43,837 nt of DNA from a virus. The notes below the pieces were generated by a model. It was given only the letters and a program-made list of their open reading frames with translations. It was not told the DNA's origin and searched no databases. Below, piece after piece: positions 1-7,868 of the stretch (position 1 is its first letter; each line of letters starts with the position of its first letter). The stretch covers positions 1 to 43,837 of IMG/VR virus record IMGVR_UViG_3300050016_000145; one strand, 5' to 3'. The position numbers were made by a program, and so were the translations under genes.

Positions 1-280
1 TCCAGGTCTGGTGTGCCGGCCTCTTTGGCATCTTCGATCATACCGGCGACAAATTCCGGAATCTGCCGGCTGCTGAAAGTTGCCCAGACTACCTTGCTCA
101 TTACATCATTATAACTGTCTTTGTCGAGACGGGCCCACTCCTTTGGAAGTGTCTTGAACAAAGAAACAGCTGCGGCCTTATCACGAGTGAAGAAGTTCTC
201 AATCAGCTTGGAATGGCCGGCGTAGTTTCCGTCTTTATCTTTTACTTCGAAAGCTGTGTCTATCTCTTGGACTTCTTTGA
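1..280. repeat. Left copy of 280-bp terminal direct repeat
   Basis: This stretch recurs at 43558-43837 with one difference, T at position 14 against C at 43571. It lies inside a coding sequence, and the reading frame is continuous when the ends are joined. It is therefore most simply the overlap of a circular or circularly permuted genome of 43,557 bp, although a true terminal repeat of a linear molecule cannot be excluded. The single mismatch changes a codon of the scaffold-like gene (Thr in this copy, Ala in the other). Confidence 0.93.
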
Positions 281-740
281 CGTCGTTAAGGAGTTCCTGC
301 ACATCTGCTTGGCCGTTAGGGAATTGATCCCGCATCATCCTGGCTTCAGCAACTGTCGGGAACACTTCCCTCAATGCTGCTTCACGGCGGAATACGCCGG
401 CAATCTGGTCTTGAAGCTTGGGGTACTTCTGGAAGATTTGGCTGAGTTCAGGAGCAACCTTGACCATCGCCTTCAACTTACTGGCTACGGATCCTTTGAA
501 CTCTGCTAATTCGGGTTCCTCAGTTGGCTCTTTTTCTTTGCCCTCGCCTTCTCCTTCTCCCTCACCTTCTTTATTCTCGCCTTCGCCTTCCCCAACCCCT
601 CCGCCTGCACCTTCATCGCCTGTTTCAGGGAGTTCAAACTCAAAGTCGTCTCCTACAACTTCTGTAGCTGCGCCTCCGCCTGCCCCACCATCTCCTGCTC
701 CAGATTCACCGCCTGTTACTGTTAGAGTCTCTTCATCCAT
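1..740 (-). CDS. Scaffold-like head morphogenesis protein, N-terminal part
   Basis: This is the N-terminal 246 codons of a gene that runs off the left edge and continues at 43557-42915. The joined product would be 460 aa. The start at 740 has AGAGGAATATC just upstream, directly after the portal stop. Residues about 8-75 are a low-complexity Gly/Glu/Ala-rich acidic region with GEGEGE repeats, and an alpha-helical charged region follows. I assign a scaffolding role by position, between portal and major capsid protein as in T7-type phages, and by its acidic helical character. I recognise no sequence motif. It could instead be another capsid-assembly or minor head protein. Confidence 0.6.
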   Translation of the reverse strand, partial: MDEETLTVTGGESGAGDGGAGGGAATEVVGDDFEFELPETGDEGAGGGVGEGEGENKEGEGEGEGEGKEKEPTEEPELAEFKGSVASKLKAMVKVAPELSQIFQKYPKLQDQIAGVFRREAALREVFPTVAEARMMRDQFPNGQADVQELLNDVKEVQEIDTAFEVKDKDGNYAGHSKLIENFFTRDKAAAVSLFKTLPKEWARLDKDSYNDVMSKVVWATFSSRQIPEFVAGMIEDAKEAGTPDL

Positions 741-749
741 GATATTCCT

Positions 750-3239
750 CTACATCCCGCCTACAGCCGCGTTTGCCGGCTCGCCCGCATTGGGCGGCAC
801 AGCCTGGTGAGGCATACCAGGTGCGGGTTTTATTGCTGGTTTCTTCTTGGCTTGCTCGAGTGCAACTTGCTGCATGAAATCCTGTGGTGAAACCTGGATT
901 CCAAACTCTTTTTCCAACCACTGCGCTTGGGCCTCAGGCGGCAAGTCCTTGTAAGCAGTGGTCATCGTCGGGCTTAGAGGTTTCGGTCCCTGCGGTTCCG
1001 GTTTCGGAATCGCCTGCTGATGCTGCTGCATGTGTTCCTTGACGGCTTGCCAACCGGCCGGGTTCTCCATCTTTATCTTTTGGCCTTTCTCATCGTTAAG
1101 CCACCACATGCAGCAAGAAATTTCAACAGGATGATTGTCAGTCACAGGATCTACTTCAACCATCGGAGCAATACCAGTAAGAAGACCTTCATCGTCTGGA
1201 ATCTTGGTAAGCTGGGCAATCTCCTTGAGCTGCTTACGCCAAGAACCACGGCTTGGACTCTTAAGATCAGGAATCCCGGTAAGTTTGAGGAATAGTTCGG
1301 CGTTCTCTGGGTCCTTGATGAGTTCGGCTCCATACGGTGAATCGGCGATACCCATCATAGTCTGCCGTTGCTGTGTCCAAGTCTCCGGGAAATTCTCATC
1401 GCCTTCTGGGAAAGCCTCAGCTTCACCTTCGAGCGCCGTAACATCTATAGACTCAGACTCGAAGTCGCCGGAATCACTGAGCACTGGGATTTTCACGGAT
1501 CCAGAGGCATGTGCCTCGAAATTCCTGCAAGATAAGGTCATAACATCAGCGTGAGCCTGCTTCAGGTTCACATAGAAGATGCCCATGCGGCCCATTCCAG
1601 AATCGCGTTGCATCGCTTGCTGTCCGACAGTCTGCGGCGCGCCTTCTTCCCCACCGGCTCCAGTCACGCCAGGGTAGGTTCCTGTCAATTGATCGGAGAG
1701 TGGGCCAACTAATTCGGTCGTGTGAGCAGCCATAGTAGGAGATACGCTATCAGCGCGCATTTGAATAATTCGTTGTTGAAGATTTTCTCCCGGACGAAGG
1801 AAGCATTCGACTTCCAGTCCAGGAGCTGCCCGCTGTTCATCATCAGCTTCAGCGTTCCATGTATCAGAAGCGCGGTACGTAATAGGTATTCCATACTCAT
1901 AAGTTTCAGCTTCAATATTGGCGAAGGTATTTACGCGATCTTGCACCGAAAGCATCGAATCGCCGATTGCCGGACGATGTTGCCCACGTCCTGGCATGGC
2001 ATGAGCTGTGACAATGCAATCGTCCATTGACTCGGCTTCGCACTTGCAGTAGACATTGCCAGTGAACTCGACACGGACGCCACGAGGAAACAGTTCTATA
2101 AGCTTGTCTCTCTTGGTTTTGTCCTTTATCATCCAGAACGCCGTCGGCCGGAACCAGGCCCTCACGAATGTACAGAGATTGGCCTGGTTTCCGCCTGTCT
2201 GCGTGTAAAGCTTGGAGTTCTCAGATACTGACAGTCTGGCATTCCGTTCGAAGACATCATCTGAACCTTGGCTGAGTCCCGGCTTGATGTCATCAGCCTT
2301 ATCCTGGAAAGCGGCACGAAGCGTGGAATAATGCACTTCATCCTCAAGACCAAAATAGTGGTAGCCAGCTTGATTACTAACATGTTGCGGACGAGAGCAG
2401 TTTAGAGCGCCAAACACACTTATAATCTGTCGGCCCTTTGGAATATCTTTCTTTTTTTCGTCCTGAGGTACTGGAATCGGTTCTTCCTCAGTTATATCGT
2501 CTTCTGTTAATGGTTCACTGCAACTGGGACACGGCACTGGGGGCACAGCCTCATTAGCAGGAGCGCTCCATCCACATTTAGGACAATTAATGGTATTTTC
2601 CGGTTTATCCTCGCCCTGTGACAACAATTGAACAGAATCGATCCCGTATTTTTCATTATCGTCTGCGTATCTCGTCCACCAAGCGATGTATCCACCCGTC
2701 CAGGCATTATAAGTCTCCTCTTGGAGCATCTGTTGCTGTGGATTCCACCTTTGAATGAGACGAGCAAGCTTAGTTCTGTTCTCAGCCGTCTCCAGGTCGT
2801 TCTCGTCATCAGCATCGTTGGGGAAGAACCGAATACGTGGAGGCGCGCCGGCCACAGCAGCTATCACCATGAGTCCGCGCGCCTGATAAATGTTCGTGAC
2901 AAACTCGAAACGGGGCATATCGTCTATATCCATGTCCCCGTAATTATTCGCTTGCTGTGTCGGAAGGTTATAGCACTGGTCTGTCTGGCTCCACCAAATA
3001 TACTGCTTACCACCCCAGTAAAACTCAGCGCGCTTTACATCTTTGACTTCGACCAAGCGAGCATAACGGTTCTCACTCTTGCAGTCGTCATAGAGGTCTA
3101 TGAGCGTCTTCTGCAAATCTTCTTGTCCATCGAGAGGGTCAGATTCTCCAGAATCCTCAGCATCGTCCTCTGACTCTTCAACTGAGTCGGGATCGGTGTC
3201 CTTCTCGTCGAACAAATCCAATTGATCGTTTTCAGCCAT
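750..3239 (-). CDS. Portal protein
   Basis: The product is 829 aa, within the larger range for podovirus portal proteins, which form the dodecameric DNA channel at one capsid vertex. It has an acidic N-terminus (residues 1-45), a middle region rich in aromatic residues, and a Gln/Pro/Ala-rich C-terminal tail. It lies directly upstream of the scaffold-like and capsid genes, the usual portal position. An odd feature is a zinc-ribbon-like insert at about residues 217-239, with a CPKCGW pair and a CPSC pair, flanked by acidic linkers. Upstream of the start is only a weak ribosome site (AAAGAG), after a hairpin. The family call rests on size, context and general character rather than a diagnostic motif. 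Confidence 0.78.
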   Translation of the reverse strand: MAENDQLDLFDEKDTDPDSVEESEDDAEDSGESDPLDGQEDLQKTLIDLYDDCKSENRYARLVEVKDVKRAEFYWGGKQYIWWSQTDQCYNLPTQQANNYGDMDIDDMPRFEFVTNIYQARGLMVIAAVAGAPPRIRFFPNDADDENDLETAENRTKLARLIQRWNPQQQMLQEETYNAWTGGYIAWWTRYADDNEKYGIDSVQLLSQGEDKPENTINCPKCGWSAPANEAVPPVPCPSCSEPLTEDDITEEEPIPVPQDEKKKDIPKGRQIISVFGALNCSRPQHVSNQAGYHYFGLEDEVHYSTLRAAFQDKADDIKPGLSQGSDDVFERNARLSVSENSKLYTQTGGNQANLCTFVRAWFRPTAFWMIKDKTKRDKLIELFPRGVRVEFTGNVYCKCEAESMDDCIVTAHAMPGRGQHRPAIGDSMLSVQDRVNTFANIEAETYEYGIPITYRASDTWNAEADDEQRAAPGLEVECFLRPGENLQQRIIQMRADSVSPTMAAHTTELVGPLSDQLTGTYPGVTGAGGEEGAPQTVGQQAMQRDSGMGRMGIFYVNLKQAHADVMTLSCRNFEAHASGSVKIPVLSDSGDFESESIDVTALEGEAEAFPEGDENFPETWTQQRQTMMGIADSPYGAELIKDPENAELFLKLTGIPDLKSPSRGSWRKQLKEIAQLTKIPDDEGLLTGIAPMVEVDPVTDNHPVEISCCMWWLNDEKGQKIKMENPAGWQAVKEHMQQHQQAIPKPEPQGPKPLSPTMTTAYKDLPPEAQAQWLEKEFGIQVSPQDFMQQVALEQAKKKPAIKPAPGMPHQAVPPNAGEPANAAVGGM

Positions 3240-3258
3240 TTAACTCTTTCTAAAATCA

Positions 3259-3282
3259 TGGGGTACCCTTGCGGATACCCCA
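3259..3282 (-). terminator. Hairpin between a membrane protein gene and portal
   Basis: TGGGGTA (3259-3265) pairs with TACCCCA (3276-3282) around a 10-nt loop whose CC and GG can pair further. Read on the minus strand it follows the gene at 3308-3700, and a short T-rich stretch (ATTTTAG) follows the stem before the portal start. It may be a leaky terminator or mRNA-processing hairpin that lowers portal expression relative to upstream genes. The poor T tract keeps confidence moderate. Confidence 0.45.
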
Positions 3283-3307
3283 CGACTCATCAATCTGCTA
3301 ACTACTT

Positions 3308-3700
3308 CTACGACCCTTGCTGCTTGCGAAGCGCCGAAGCAGTGGTGACACCCGATCCGGCCGAAGCCGCAGGAGTTCCGCCTGCATCGATCGCTTCTTG
3401 TGCCTGCTCCGCGGTTGTTTCTCCAGCAAGAGCCGTATTAATGGCAGTCGCCGAAGCCGTGAGAGCATCGATGTCGGACTGAGCCACCGCGACCATCCCG
3501 TTAGGGAGAGTTTGGGAGCCAGCCAACAGCTTTTGTACATCGGTGAGGAGCTGGTTAGAAGCCGCCAGACTCGCCGTTTGATTCGCTTGAAGTGTTGCCA
3601 TCTGGGCTTGCAGATTCGCGAGCCCACCACCTGTTTGAGACATGAAGTAAAGTCCTCCTATTGCTAGAATTGTCACAACAATCGCGATATACCAAATCAT
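3308..3700 (-). CDS. Small membrane-anchored coiled-coil protein
   Basis: The product is 130 aa. Residues 1-20 form one hydrophobic segment (MIWYIAIVVTILAIGGLYFM), followed by an Ala/Gln/Leu/Thr-rich helical stretch (about 28-105) and an Ala/Gly/Ser-rich tail. The topology resembles inner-membrane spanins or small virion-associated membrane proteins, but there is no motif that decides. AAGGGG precedes the start. It sits at the end of a run of exported or membrane proteins and just before portal. Function unknown. Confidence 0.6.
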   Translation of the reverse strand: MIWYIAIVVTILAIGGLYFMSQTGGGLANLQAQMATLQANQTASLAASNQLLTDVQKLLAGSQTLPNGMVAVAQSDIDALTASATAINTALAGETTAEQAQEAIDAGGTPAASAGSGVTTASALRKQQGS

Positions 3701-3709
3701 ACTACCCCT

Positions 3710-4561
3710 TTAAGAAGCAGCTTGAACTGGCGTCCATCCCCAAACGCGAGCTTTGATCGCTCCCGCGCCTGCGTTCGCACCGGTGACAGTGAAGAGAATC
3801 GCCGTCAACGTCGAAGTCGTTCCGATCGAGGCTGGGGCCAACTGGGTTGCAGTCGATATAGTCCCAGCAGTCAGACCGGTGTTAACTGAGGTAAAAGCAC
3901 TCGTAGAACCAGAAATGCCCGTGGCCCAGTTGGTCGAAGTCGTTATGGTAGTTGTTACCCTGGCTGAAGCACCCATCCCGTAGAAATTTGTCGGAACGAA
4001 TGTGGTCGTAGTCGTGGTCAAACCACCGGTGTTAAGGGTCACTATTCCGGTGTCTACTTGCCAGAATACAAGTCCACCACCCTGGGCACCGGCATCGGTT
4101 ATCGCTTCCCTGATTCCAAAGTCCCCAGAAGTAACCGCGGCTGACTGGCCGTGAGTGTTGGCGATCGTCCCGGTGATTGTAGCGCATTGGTTCGATGAGC
4201 CAACTCCGAGATTGCCCGCCGGACATGATCCGATGCTTACTCCAGAAGGAGTGAAGGTCTCCTGGTTGGCGTCAGCGATCGTAATCGGCGTAGTAGTGTT
4301 GAACACGGTCGTGAGCGGAACCGCGGCTCCGTCGGCCAAGGTTGCAACCCCCGCCACACCTTGGGCAAACACGATAATGGACGTGCCTGCTCCAGTCGTA
4401 GTGTTGCCCGACAGGACGATCGCGTTGTAGGACGAGTATCCGATGGAGAAATAGATGTTCCCCACACGGTGAAGATACGACTGTTGCTGTGGATTCTGCG
4501 CGAAGGTACCCACAGCGAGAACAAGAAGTAAGGCTAAGGTACTGAAAAGCTTTTTCATCAT
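3710..4561 (-). CDS. Exported beta-rich protein with Sec signal peptide
   Basis: The product is 283 aa. The N-terminus is a textbook Sec signal peptide (two Met, KK, a Leu/Ala/Val core, then TFA before QN), with cleavage likely after about residue 22. The mature part is Thr/Gly/Ala/Ser-rich with few charges and almost no Lys, typical of secreted or surface beta-rich proteins. No catalytic motif is visible. The first methionine of an ATG-ATG pair was taken because two purine-rich ribosome sites lie upstream; a longer frame to 4612 lacks support and would bury the signal peptide. A secreted protein in the virion operon is unusual. It might decorate the particle or the host surface. Confidence 0.72.
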   Translation of the reverse strand: MMKKLFSTLALLLVLAVGTFAQNPQQQSYLHRVGNIYFSIGYSSYNAIVLSGNTTTGAGTSIIVFAQGVAGVATLADGAAVPLTTVFNTTTPITIADANQETFTPSGVSIGSCPAGNLGVGSSNQCATITGTIANTHGQSAAVTSGDFGIREAITDAGAQGGGLVFWQVDTGIVTLNTGGLTTTTTTFVPTNFYGMGASARVTTTITTSTNWATGISGSTSAFTSVNTGLTAGTISTATQLAPASIGTTSTLTAILFTVTGANAGAGAIKARVWGWTPVQAAS

Positions 4562-4581
4562 TTCCTTTTTGCTCCTTTTTA

Positions 4582-4595
4582 TGTTAAAATTAACA
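4582..4595. promoter_or_regulatory. Palindrome between divergent genes
   Basis: TGTTAA-AA-TTAACA is a perfect 6-bp inverted repeat with a two-base centre. It lies between the start of the exported protein on the minus strand (4561) and the HNH gene on the plus strand (4597). It contains TTAAAAT, which resembles a -10 element. It could be an operator or a promoter for the HNH gene. Confidence 0.3.
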
Positions 4596-4596
4596 A

Positions 4597-5040
4597 ATGG
4601 TACCCAAAACATGCCGGCGAGGCCATCCTCTTAGCGGCAATAACCTGTATATTAAACCATCCGGTTATTCGGAGTGCAGAATATGCAAGCGTGCTGCCAA
4701 TCGCCGCGCCTATCCTAAATGGATTAAAAAGAATAGGCCCAAGATGCGAAAATACCTTAAAAAGTATATGCGCATTTGGTACAGGAAGCATCGTAAGAAA
4801 GTCTTGAAAAAAGACAGACTTAGATACCAACTGAATAAGTTGAAGTATTCGGCTCAAGGGGCTGTTCGAACCGCACTTAAAAATGGTTTGCTTAAGCGTC
4901 CAAAAAGATGCGAAAAATGTAACAAAGTCAGAAAGACAGAGGGGCATCACTATAAAGGTTATGAACCTGAGCACTGGTTGGATGTAATTTTCCTTTGTCA
5001 CATTTGTCACCATGCTACTCGCTCCTTAAGGAAACTTTAG
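4597..5040 (+). CDS. HNH homing endonuclease-like protein
   Basis: The product is 147 aa and very basic. It starts with a zinc-binding module common in phage HNH proteins (CRRGHPLSGNNLY, then CRIC at about residues 26-29). A Lys/Arg-rich linker follows, then a C-terminal HNH core with a CEKC pair, a GHHYKGY segment and an FLCHICHH segment. The family makes site-specific breaks and often spreads as free-standing homing genes. It is the only plus-strand gene inside the minus-strand structural operon, fitting an inserted element. No clear ribosome site precedes the start. Its 3' end overlaps the convergent LuxR-type gene by 15 nt. Confidence 0.85.
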   Translation: MVPKTCRRGHPLSGNNLYIKPSGYSECRICKRAANRRAYPKWIKKNRPKMRKYLKKYMRIWYRKHRKKVLKKDRLRYQLNKLKYSAQGAVRTALKNGLLKRPKRCEKCNKVRKTEGHHYKGYEPEHWLDVIFLCHICHHATRSLRKL

Positions 5041-5250
5041 AGCTTCCAGAAATTCGTTGATGCTTCGAAGGTCTCTTATCCACTCTACGACCTTAAACCT
5101 ACCACTGTACTCTTCGAAGCCCAAAGCTTTGTAACTGTGATTCAAATGATGCTTCACTGTCTGTTCGGCAATAAAAAGTTTTTGGCCTACTTCTTTATTC
5201 GTAAGTCCTTTTGATACCAGCCAAATTACTTGTATCTGCCGATATGTCAA
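5026..5250 (-). CDS. Stand-alone LuxR-type HTH protein
   Basis: The 74 residues from a TTG codon are almost exactly a GerE/LuxR DNA-binding domain: TYRQIQVIWLVSKGLTNKEV, then AEQTVKHHL in the recognition-helix region. No receiver or ligand-binding domain is attached. The TTG encodes the leucine that normally opens the conserved LTxRE motif. The open frame continues upstream for more than 25 codons without ATG, GTG or TTG, so the true start is uncertain; an ATT start near 5322, or decay of a longer gene, is possible. It lies tail-to-tail with the HNH gene. It could regulate late phage genes or be a captured host regulator. Confidence 0.68.
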   Translation of the reverse strand: MTYRQIQVIWLVSKGLTNKEVGQKLFIAEQTVKHHLNHSYKALGFEEYSGRFKVVEWIRDLRSINEFLEALKFP

Positions 5251-5317
5251 TCCACAATACCGTGGCTGGTTGTGTGACCGCGACGCTTGCCAAGGCTTTA
5301 ATGATTTAAGAGTGTCT

Positions 5318-5893
5318 TCAATTGACGTTGAAGCACCCGGATCCTTCCCATCCGGTAAAACTGGGAAACTTTATCTGCCACCAAATATTCCCGTTCGCCG
5401 AAGTAATCGGACCAGCCAGCACGGTTCCAGTTCCTGAACTCAATGACGTCGGCGTTCCGGAGACACCACCGGCGGCGACAACCGAGGGCCATACGTTACA
5501 TGCAATCGTTTGAGTGACGGATGCGCCGATCGCAAGTACGCCCGAAGCCGGAGGAGTGGTGCCACCAGTTGGAGGCGTCGTAGTGCCCCCAGGAACGCAC
5601 CCCGCAGTCGTTGGGCAAGGCGGGGGAGTAAGACCGTCATGGGCTTCGAGTAACTGCACCCGGTTGGTAAGGTATGCGAGGTATCCGGCCTGGGTTGCAA
5701 TAGTGGATTCATCTTGAGCACGAGAACCCTGCAAGTCACCAATAGCTGCAGCCCAACTAGAGTCTGAGCCTTGTACCGGAGTGGTGATGGTTACGCCCGT
5801 GACCTGTTTCTTCCCGTGACCGAAACCGAAGGCGATGCCCAGCAGCGAGACTCCTAAAATCATTGCTCCAAATTTGAAAAAGTAGTTCTTCAT
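5318..5893 (-). CDS. Exported protein with C-terminal SH3b-like domain
   Basis: The product is 191 aa. Residues 1-26 form a basic plus hydrophobic signal or anchor. A helical segment follows (about 45-85), then a Pro/Thr/Gly-rich linker with cysteines (about 88-118). The C-terminal part (about 119-191) has features of bacterial SH3 domains: a VLAGPI segment, then WWQIKF and FTGW near the end. SH3b domains bind peptidoglycan, so wall binding after export is a reasonable inference. It may act in lysis, superinfection exclusion or particle attachment. A disulfide is possible between Cys in TIACNVW and GCFNV. The SH3b assignment is by eye. Confidence 0.62.
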   Translation of the reverse strand: MKNYFFKFGAMILGVSLLGIAFGFGHGKKQVTGVTITTPVQGSDSSWAAAIGDLQGSRAQDESTIATQAGYLAYLTNRVQLLEAHDGLTPPPCPTTAGCVPGGTTTPPTGGTTPPASGVLAIGASVTQTIACNVWPSVVAAGGVSGTPTSLSSGTGTVLAGPITSANGNIWWQIKFPSFTGWEGSGCFNVN

Positions 5894-5901
5894 ATTTCTC
5901 C

Positions 5902-6522
5902 TCAGCGATTCCCTGACGTAACGACATTGAAAAGATAAGTCAGACCACCCGATGGAGTACCCTGGTAGGTCATGGTGAGATTATTAGTGTTGAAGCTACT
6001 TTGCAGGATAGCTACGTTGCCAACACCGCTGCCGCCAATCAATGATCCGACGTAATATGGGGCCTGAGTAAAAGCACCATCATGAAATGTAAGAGTGAAG
6101 GTGGGGCCGATAGATGATCCAGCGGTGACAGTGATATTGATTTCAAATCCTTGATCATTGCCAGCTACGGTATAGCTAGGAACAGTCCCCCACCCTGATA
6201 GTACAAAGTCCCCGTTGACCAAAGACGAGGCGCCGGTATTGAGCATCCTCTTGCCGCTGACTGTTCCGGTCGCGGCCAGCGATGTCCCGGTGGCCACACC
6301 CAGAACCGGCGTGATCAAAGTGGGGGATGTCTGCAGGACCCCGAGTCCTGAGCCGGTAGCAGTAGCTGACCCGGTTCCGCCATTAATTACCGCCAAGACT
6401 CCGGTCACACCAGTTGTGAGGTTGATGAAGTTCTGCTGCTGGGCAATAACGGCGACGGAGCAGAGGAACATCACCGCGGCGAATATCGCGGTCAAAGCCC
6501 AGCCTTTGGCTTTTTCGCTCAT
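5902..6522 (-). CDS. Tail-fibre-like protein with N-terminal export signal
   Basis: The product is 206 aa. After MSEKAKGW comes a hydrophobic stretch (about 8-26) ending VAVIAQQQ, which reads as a signal peptide or anchor. The next part (NLTTGVTGVLAVINGGTG) is the short repeat type very common in phage tail fibres. The remainder is Gly/Ser/Thr-rich and beta-type. The start at 6522 was chosen because it lies one base after the upstream stop; a longer frame to 6609 would overlap that gene heavily. The pairing of fibre repeat and signal peptide is unusual. Confidence 0.65.
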   Translation of the reverse strand: MSEKAKGWALTAIFAAVMFLCSVAVIAQQQNFINLTTGVTGVLAVINGGTGSATATGSGLGVLQTSPTLITPVLGVATGTSLAATGTVSGKRMLNTGASSLVNGDFVLSGWGTVPSYTVAGNDQGFEINITVTAGSSIGPTFTLTFHDGAFTQAPYYVGSLIGGSGVGNVAILQSSFNTNNLTMTYQGTPSGGLTYLFNVVTSGNR

Positions 6523-6523
6523 C

Positions 6524-6865
6524 TTAGATCTCGTCCAATCCGAAGTCCATGGATCCGTTCTCGCCGTCTTCGTCGCTCGACCCGCCGTGGTCTTGGCCGG
6601 CGTTACCAAGATGCTTGGCCACGATTTTGGAGATGCCCTTACCGTCTCCCTTGGCGTGCTCGGTCATGTCGTGGCGACCGTCCTGGTGCATGACATGGAC
6701 CGTGTGACCCTTCTCGTGAGACTTGATGTGGATGTCCGGCTTCCGAGAGGACTTCGTCTTGGAGTTTTTGTCCGAGTTATCATCCTCATGGTCCACAGCC
6801 AGGTCGTTCTCGCCGCCGAACTGTGCCCCATGCTGCTTATTCATAAAAAATTTGTCGTTTGCCAT
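6524..6865 (-). CDS. Small hydrophilic His/Lys/Asp-rich protein
   Basis: The product is 113 aa. The start at 6865 (MANDKFFMN) is preceded by AAGGAGAGTA, so the 32 residues upstream in the same frame are not counted. It is highly charged and His-rich, for example HIKSHEKGHTVHVMHQDG at about residues 46-63, with an acidic C-terminus. The central part resembles small phage proteins of unknown role. The histidines could bind metal. Probably cytoplasmic; function unknown. Confidence 0.6.
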   Translation of the reverse strand: MANDKFFMNKQHGAQFGGENDLAVDHEDDNSDKNSKTKSSRKPDIHIKSHEKGHTVHVMHQDGRHDMTEHAKGDGKGISKIVAKHLGNAGQDHGGSSDEDGENGSMDFGLDEI

Positions 6866-6873
6866 TACTCTCC

Positions 6874-7140
6874 TTATAGAACTTTCTTGATGTAGTCCAA
6901 GGTCGCTTCTTCCGTCTCGAAAACTCGTTTGACCGGCGGCTCCCAGTCTGACCCGCAACACGGACTGGATTTGTTTCCCTCTTTTTCTTTGTCTTTCTTC
7001 TTGGGCTTCGGCCAGACGGTCACAATGTATCCGTCGCCTTCTCCCCCGCCCTTCGGCGGCTCAACGCACTCAATCTCAATTCGCTGGGCATCCAGCTCTT
7101 TGCTCGACGGTCTCAATGCCTCGGTTACTTTATCGCTCAT
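6874..7140 (-). CDS. Small hypothetical protein
   Basis: The product is 88 aa, with GGAGGAAGAT before the start and the start overlapping the upstream stop by 4 nt. It has a short beta-like segment (YIVTVWPKPKKK, about 38-49), a Lys/Glu-rich linker, a CC pair, and a C-terminal segment FETEEATLDYIKKVL that looks helical. No family recognised. Translational coupling suggests co-expression with its neighbours. Confidence 0.55.
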   Translation of the reverse strand: MSDKVTEALRPSSKELDAQRIEIECVEPPKGGGEGDGYIVTVWPKPKKKDKEKEGNKSSPCCGSDWEPPVKRVFETEEATLDYIKKVL

Positions 7141-7373
7141 ATCTTCCTCCCGCCGTCGGTTGCTTCCATTACTTTCAATCTCTGCTGCATACTCAGGCCG
7201 CGAAGGTGGTTGCCCTTCGTCGGATCCTTTTTGCGCCGGCTGACCGGCACATCGGCCAGGGTTTCTGTCACTGCACCGGTCTTGGGATCCCTGGCCGTCA
7301 CGAAGTGTTTCTCGATGTCACGGACGCGCTCATTGAGGTCGTCCCACTCCTGCTTGCTGACTATCTTCCACAT
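7137..7373 (-). CDS. Small hypothetical protein
   Basis: The product is 78 aa and charged. Its N-terminal helix (MWKIVSKQEWDDLNERVRDI) looks like a coiled coil, and a basic C-terminal half follows (RRKKDPTKGNHLRG). It starts 4 bases from the stop of the upstream gene at 7377 and overlaps the next gene by 4 nt. No family recognised. Confidence 0.52.
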   Translation of the reverse strand: MWKIVSKQEWDDLNERVRDIEKHFVTARDPKTGAVTETLADVPVSRRKKDPTKGNHLRGLSMQQRLKVMEATDGGRKI

Positions 7374-7376
7374 ATT

Positions 7377-7859
7377 CTAGGCAAGGCGCGTGATCTTGAC
7401 AGTGCACGCCACCGCGTTCGCTCCCTTCGTCCTGAGTACCCGCATGAATTTGCCGCCTGTCGGGCTTAGATCCACTCGAGCGATGAACAGACCGGTGAAA
7501 ACCGTGACGGTATAAGCCGGAGCTGCAGGAGTGATATAGAAAGCGTCTGCGTCCGTGTCAGCTTCTTGAATCTGGATGGATTCGCCGGCTCCTGGAGCAG
7601 AGGCGAACCTTATTTCCACCGTAATCATCGGCGGCGTCTGGGCCTCGTTGCCGGCTTGCAGGTTCACTGTGATGGAAGCGCCGGTTGCACCTATTGGAGC
7701 GGCCTCGAGCGCCACGTTCTGGTCGTTCACCGGAAGCTGGGTGGCAGTTGCAGCCAACACACCGAAGACGTATTGAGACTCGCCCTTCTCAAGCTGGATG
7801 GGCGAGATATTGCTGGCCACCGGAACGACCGCGTTTGCTACTCCAGGATATGCAGGCAT
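7377..7859 (-). CDS. Putative beta-rich virion or decoration protein
   Basis: The product is 160 aa, with AAGGAGAATCG ahead of the start. It is Ala/Val/Thr-rich with alternating hydrophobic residues suggesting a beta-sandwich, has few Lys and no signal peptide. Size and composition resemble capsid decoration or other minor structural proteins. Its location among virion genes supports this, but there is no decisive motif. Confidence 0.5.
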   Translation of the reverse strand: MPAYPGVANAVVPVASNISPIQLEKGESQYVFGVLAATATQLPVNDQNVALEAAPIGATGASITVNLQAGNEAQTPPMITVEIRFASAPGAGESIQIQEADTDADAFYITPAAPAYTVTVFTGLFIARVDLSPTGGKFMRVLRTKGANAVACTVKITRLA

Positions 7860-7868
7860 CGATTCTCC

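Noticed and set aside
418-810. A 130-codon plus-strand frame rich in Ser and Pro
   Set aside because: It is the antisense of the Gly/Glu-rich low-complexity start of the scaffold-like gene.
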